A stretch of DNA of 35,008 bases, from assembly GCA_021161905.1 (NCBI GenBank), contig JAGGZT010000041.1, positions 1 to 35,008 of the forward strand, read 5' to 3'. This stretch comes from Acidobacteriota bacterium. GTDB lineage: Bacteria > Acidobacteriota > B3-B38 > Guanabaribacteriales > JAGGZT01. The translations under genes were made by a program, and so were the position numbers. Position 1 is the stretch's first letter; each line of letters begins with the position of its first letter. The notes under the pieces were generated by a model. That model was not told the origin of the DNA. It did no database searches and saw nothing but the letters and a program-made list of their open reading frames with translations. This document shows, piece after piece, positions 32,105 to 35,008 of the stretch.

Positions 32105-32114
32105 CTTCACCCCC

Positions 32115-32555
32115 TTATTTTCCTTCCAATTGATGCATCAGGTTGATCCTTTTTTCGTGCCTTCCTCCGGCAAATTCGGTAGCAAGGAAGACACGGACGA
32201 TCTCTTCTGCCATCTCCCTTCCGATTATCCTACCCCCCATACAGAGGATGTTGGCGTTGTTGTGTTCTCGGGAAAGGCGGGCGGAAAATGGTTCGTGACA
32301 GAGGGCAGCACGGACACCAGGTACCTTGTTCGCTACCATAGACATCCCGATGCCCGAGCCGCAAATGAGGATCCCAAGGTCCGCTTTCCCCTCGGCAACC
32401 GCTCGAGCAACCCTCTCCCCGAAGACCGGATAGTCGACCCGCTCCTCGGAGTTGGTTCCCATATCGATGACCTCATTCCCCAACTCGAGAAGAAAGCTTT
32501 TTATATACTCCTTCAACCGGAAGCCGGCGTGATCGGCACCAATTACTATCTTCAT
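32115..32555 (-). CDS. rpiB: Ribose-5-phosphate isomerase B
   Basis: 146 residues, RpiB/LacAB family. [12 protein letters not shown] at the N-terminus, [11 protein letters not shown] near 38-48 and the active-site Cys in [10 protein letters not shown] near 62-71 followed by ALCHEPF. It interconverts ribose-5-phosphate and ribulose-5-phosphate in the cytosol, supplying PRPP for nucleotides. The ribosome-binding site AGGAGGGA sits just before ATG. It lies 11 bases after dgt, in an operon largely about nucleotide and one-carbon metabolism. RpiB-glyA adjacency is common in bacteria. Confidence 0.96.
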   Translation of the reverse strand: MKIVIGADHAGFRLKEYIKSFLLELGNEVIDMGTNSEERVDYPVFGERVARAVAEGKADLGILICGSGIGMSMVANKVPGVRAALCHEPFSARLSREHNNANILCMGGRIIGREMAEEIVRVFLATEFAGGRHEKRINLMHQLEGK

Positions 32556-32566
32556 CTTCCCTCCTT

Positions 32567-33910
32567 TCAGAAAAGGTTTCTTCCCGATGCTGAAGTGGTT
32601 AATCGTTCATACTCCTTGAGGGCATACTCATCCGACATCCCCGCGATGTGGTCCGCGAGGAGTCGAATGAACCTAACATCCCTCTGGTATTTTTTGATCT
32701 CCCGGGTAAGTTTATCCCTTGGGAGATCACGGATGAAGATAACGCCCCCCTCCTCCTTCATTCGAAGAAGCACATAATCCTCGAGGAGGAGCGGATTTTT
32801 ATAATAAGTGGCAAAAAGGGAGGCTATCACATTTTTTGCCCGGTAATCCGCCCGGCTCACGGTAAGGGAGTTTATTATCTCCCGGGATACAAAAGAGGAA
32901 AGTTCGCCAAAGAGCTTCTTCACTCTGGGGGAGAACTCCACCGTTTCCTCTTTCACTTTCTCCCTCTTCTGATAGAAATCTTCGCTCGTTCTCACTCCTT
33001 CTCGTTCGCACCATTCGTCTATCCTCTTTCCTGAGGCGCAGATAATGTCGGTCACCAGGAGATGGATCATTCCCCTTATGAGGACATTCTCCCTTAAAAA
33101 TCTGGAGGGGGTGTTGCGGTATGCCCCCTTTACCCTTCCGATCACCTCCCGGCTGATAGCGAGTTCCTCCACCCTGGCGAGCTCGACTATTCCTGCTCTC
33201 ATCCCATCCTCAAGGTCATGGATCTTTTGGGCGACTTCGTCAGCGATGGCTACCGCTTGTGCTTCAAAGAAGGAAGGCATTCCCAGATTTAGCCCCCCTT
33301 CATATAGATCGGGGTAGATTATCCCTGACTCCAAGGGGGTATGTTTCAATATGCCCTCCCTCACCGCATCGGTTAGATTGAGCCCCGGATGGTGGTAGCG
33401 CCTTTCGAGGATATCGACCACCCTCAGACTTTGATAGTTGTGTTTGAACCCTCCTGCTTTTTTGAGGCTCTCCTTGTAAATGACACCGAGTGTCTCTTTC
33501 CCTCCCATAACCGCGGAGAGGATTATCTCCCCTGCTTTCCCGAACGGAGGCTGCCCGAGATCGTGGGCTAACGCTATTGCTTCTGTTAAATCCTCGTTCA
33601 GTCTTAGGCTCCTCGCCAGGGTCCTCGCTATCTGGCTCACCTCGATGGTATGGGTAAGACGAGTGCGATGGTGATCACCCCCATAGGGGACAAACACCTG
33701 GGTTTTGTGCTTCAACCTCCTGAAGGCGCGGGAGTGGATGATTCTATCCCGATCGTGCTGGAAGGAGGTGCGGTAATCGAACTTTCTTCCCTCCACCTCC
33801 TCCGGGTAGCGCCTTTTCGCTCTGGCGCTCTTCATCGCATAGGGGGCGAGTAGCTCCTCTTCCCTCTGCTCAAGTATCTCTTTGGTATAATAAAGCGGGT
33901 CTTTTTTCAT
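32567..33910 (-). CDS. dGTPase-like HD-domain triphosphohydrolase with altered catalytic motif
   Basis: 447 residues with a complete HD core: His87 (RLTHTIE), His116-Asp117 (AHDLG) and an Asp near ADEVAQKIHDLED. Family members convert dGTP or other dNTPs to nucleoside and triphosphate. The usual HDLGHPPFGHAGE reads HDLGQPPFGKAGE: Gln120 and Lys125 replace His. Lys125 corresponds to the catalytic His126 of E. coli Dgt and His215 of SAMHD1, so activity or mechanism may be changed; the metal-binding residues remain. GGFKHNYQSLRVVD downstream is normal. It lies 18 bases after apbE and 11 before rpiB. The ATG has a weak ribosome-binding site. Confidence 0.88.
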   Translation of the reverse strand: MKKDPLYYTKEILEQREEELLAPYAMKSARAKRRYPEEVEGRKFDYRTSFQHDRDRIIHSRAFRRLKHKTQVFVPYGGDHHRTRLTHTIEVSQIARTLARSLRLNEDLTEAIALAHDLGQPPFGKAGEIILSAVMGGKETLGVIYKESLKKAGGFKHNYQSLRVVDILERRYHHPGLNLTDAVREGILKHTPLESGIIYPDLYEGGLNLGMPSFFEAQAVAIADEVAQKIHDLEDGMRAGIVELARVEELAISREVIGRVKGAYRNTPSRFLRENVLIRGMIHLLVTDIICASGKRIDEWCEREGVRTSEDFYQKREKVKEETVEFSPRVKKLFGELSSFVSREIINSLTVSRADYRAKNVIASLFATYYKNPLLLEDYVLLRMKEEGGVIFIRDLPRDKLTREIKKYQRDVRFIRLLADHIAGMSDEYALKEYERLTTSASGRNLF

Positions 33911-33928
33911 TTTGTTCTCGAATCGATT

Positions 33929-34993
33929 TTATCTATTTCCCCGTTCCTCGGCAACCGATATCACCCCTGGCGGGAAAAGGGAGGGGTGGAACCATCTCAT
34001 CCCTGAAGAAAAATAGATTTTTCCCTTATCGGTTATTATTATCCCTTCGACATCTGGAATCTGCTCGATGAGGGAAAGCCCCCTTTTTTTTCTAAGGACA
34101 AAAATTCCGGTGGCTAAGGCATCGGCGATGGTGGCGTTCTTTGCGATAATGGTGACTGAAGCCATCCCGGATACGGGATATCCCGTTCTTGGGTCGATGA
34201 TATGGCAATATCGCTTCCCCCCGATCTCGAAGTAGTTCTCGTAGCTTCCCGAGGTGACCACCGCTCTATCCCTTACCCTGATGGTCCCAATTATCTTGCC
34301 CTTTTCCCTCGGATCAGCGATCCCGATGAGCCAAGTTTTTCCGTTTTTTCCCCCTCCTAAAGCGTAAATATCACCACCGGCATTAACCAGGGCGCGGGTG
34401 ATCCCCCATTTTTTTAAGGTAGAGACCGCCTCATCCACTGCATAACCTTTGGCGATTCCCCCGAGGTCTATCGCCATCCCCTGTTCCTTGAAGCGTATGG
34501 TTCGTCTTTTCGGATTATAGGTTACCTTCTTCCAGCCGACCCTCTTCAGGGTGGCACCGAGTTCCTCCTGTTGTGGAAGGTTTCCTCGATGACGGTAGAA
34601 CCCCCAGAGCGTGATTAATGGGGAGACGGTTATATCGAACGCCCCCTCAGTCTTTTTCGAGATAGAGAGCCCCTGTACAATAACCGAGGCTAATTCCTCG
34701 CTTACCTCTACCTCTTCCTTACCCGCTTTCCTGTTCAGCCTTGAGAGTTCGGAGTCGGCAAGAAAGTTGCTCATCCTTTTTTCTATCTCCTTCATTCGGG
34801 AGAAAGCCTCCTCAATCGCCTCTTCCCCTCTTTTCCTATCTTCGGTAATCACCTTTATCTCAACGAAGGTTCCAAGAAGCATCTCCGTCTTCGAGAGCTC
34901 AATCGGCTTGTTTTTGCAGGAAGGGAAGGTAAGTGCGATAAGGAGAGTTATGATGGCGAAGGATAGGGGTTTCTCAAGTTTGTTTCTCCTCAC
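33929..34993 (-). CDS. apbE: FAD:protein FMN transferase, lipoprotein
   Basis: 354 residues. The N-terminal signal ends in an atypical lipobox (FPS-C, Cys26), so it is probably lipidated and faces outward. ApbE motifs: MLLGTFVEIKV near 38-48, ITLWGFYRH, DLGGIAKGYAVDEA near 176-189, NAGGDIYALGG near 204-214 and HIIDPRTGYPVSG with the Mg-binding Asp/Thr in IADALATGI. It attaches FMN by a phosphodiester bond to Ser/Thr of exported flavoproteins such as Rnf or Nqr subunits; no target gene is present in this window. The GTG start has AAGGAGG 6 bases upstream, one of the best ribosome-binding sites here. Any promoter lies beyond the right edge. Confidence 0.95.
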   Translation of the reverse strand: MRRNKLEKPLSFAIITLLIALTFPSCKNKPIELSKTEMLLGTFVEIKVITEDRKRGEEAIEEAFSRMKEIEKRMSNFLADSELSRLNRKAGKEEVEVSEELASVIVQGLSISKKTEGAFDITVSPLITLWGFYRHRGNLPQQEELGATLKRVGWKKVTYNPKRRTIRFKEQGMAIDLGGIAKGYAVDEAVSTLKKWGITRALVNAGGDIYALGGGKNGKTWLIGIADPREKGKIIGTIRVRDRAVVTSGSYENYFEIGGKRYCHIIDPRTGYPVSGMASVTIIAKNATIADALATGIFVLRKKRGLSLIEQIPDVEGIIITDKGKIYFSSGMRWFHPSLFPPGVISVAEERGNR

Positions 34994-35008
34994 TTTCTTC
35001 CTCCTTAA

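Noticed and set aside
1-35008. CRISPR array, insertion sequence, prophage, tRNA or toxin-antitoxin pair
   Set aside because: No regularly spaced repeats, transposase or integrase genes, cloverleaf sequences or paired small toxin-like genes were seen on either strand.

Overview
The window reads as ordinary bacterial chromosome: about 35 genes, roughly 50% GC, dense coding, short gaps, Shine-Dalgarno starts and sigma-70-like promoters. RuvABC, YebC, Ddl, RsmI, several lipobox lipoproteins and lipid-type ABC exporters all mark it as bacterial. A GWxTD-domain protein, many secreted or lipidated proteins and a prepilin-like protein without Glu5 would suit an Acidobacteriota/Aminicenantota-type lineage, but that placement is a weak inference. 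I saw no tRNA, rRNA, CRISPR array, insertion sequence or prophage, and no gene-free stretch longer than 300 bases.

Layout. 1-25: probable start of a leftward gene cut by the window edge, behind a strong promoter. 184-2439 (minus): rnhC-ddl-THEP1-like NTPase operon. 2552-2953 (plus): small secreted protein. 2978-6318 (minus): beta-helix lipoprotein and M28-type peptidase, each with its own promoter. 6439-6948 (plus): stand-alone pseudopilin. 6921-9414 (minus): polyamine operon of pyruvoyl arginine decarboxylase, deoxyhypusine-synthase-like protein and agmatinase. 9520-11034: GWxTD protein. 11220-13378: NatAB-type ABC-2 transporter. 13509-16419: yebC-ruvC-ruvA-ruvB. 16505-17239: purine nucleosidase-like enzyme. 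17332-17703: small secreted protein. 17781-22994 (minus): BMP-type nucleoside uptake operon ending in a ComB-like phosphatase. 23127-28292 (plus): translationally coupled operon of a heterodimeric ABC exporter, an MDR dehydrogenase and an MtnX-like HAD phosphatase. 28289-29026 (minus): XRE/S24-like regulator. 29254-34993 (minus): apbE-dgt-rpiB-glyA-dCMP deaminase-rsmI-small membrane protein.

How the genes work together. Arginine would go to agmatine and putrescine in the polyamine operon, with the DHS-like enzyme probably condensing aminobutyl groups. The right-hand operon combines dNTP turnover (dGTPase, dCMP deaminase) with one-carbon supply (GlyA). The BMP operon imports nucleosides, and a nucleoside phosphorylase-family enzyme lies nearby. 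The most unusual points are the bacterial DHS-like gene between decarboxylase and agmatinase, a dGTPase with Lys in the catalytic His position, a LexA-like regulator that has apparently lost its Ser-Lys dyad, an exporter/dehydrogenase/phosphatase operon of unknown substrate, a palindrome on the BMP operon promoter, and hairpins straddling the stop codons of operon-terminal genes.
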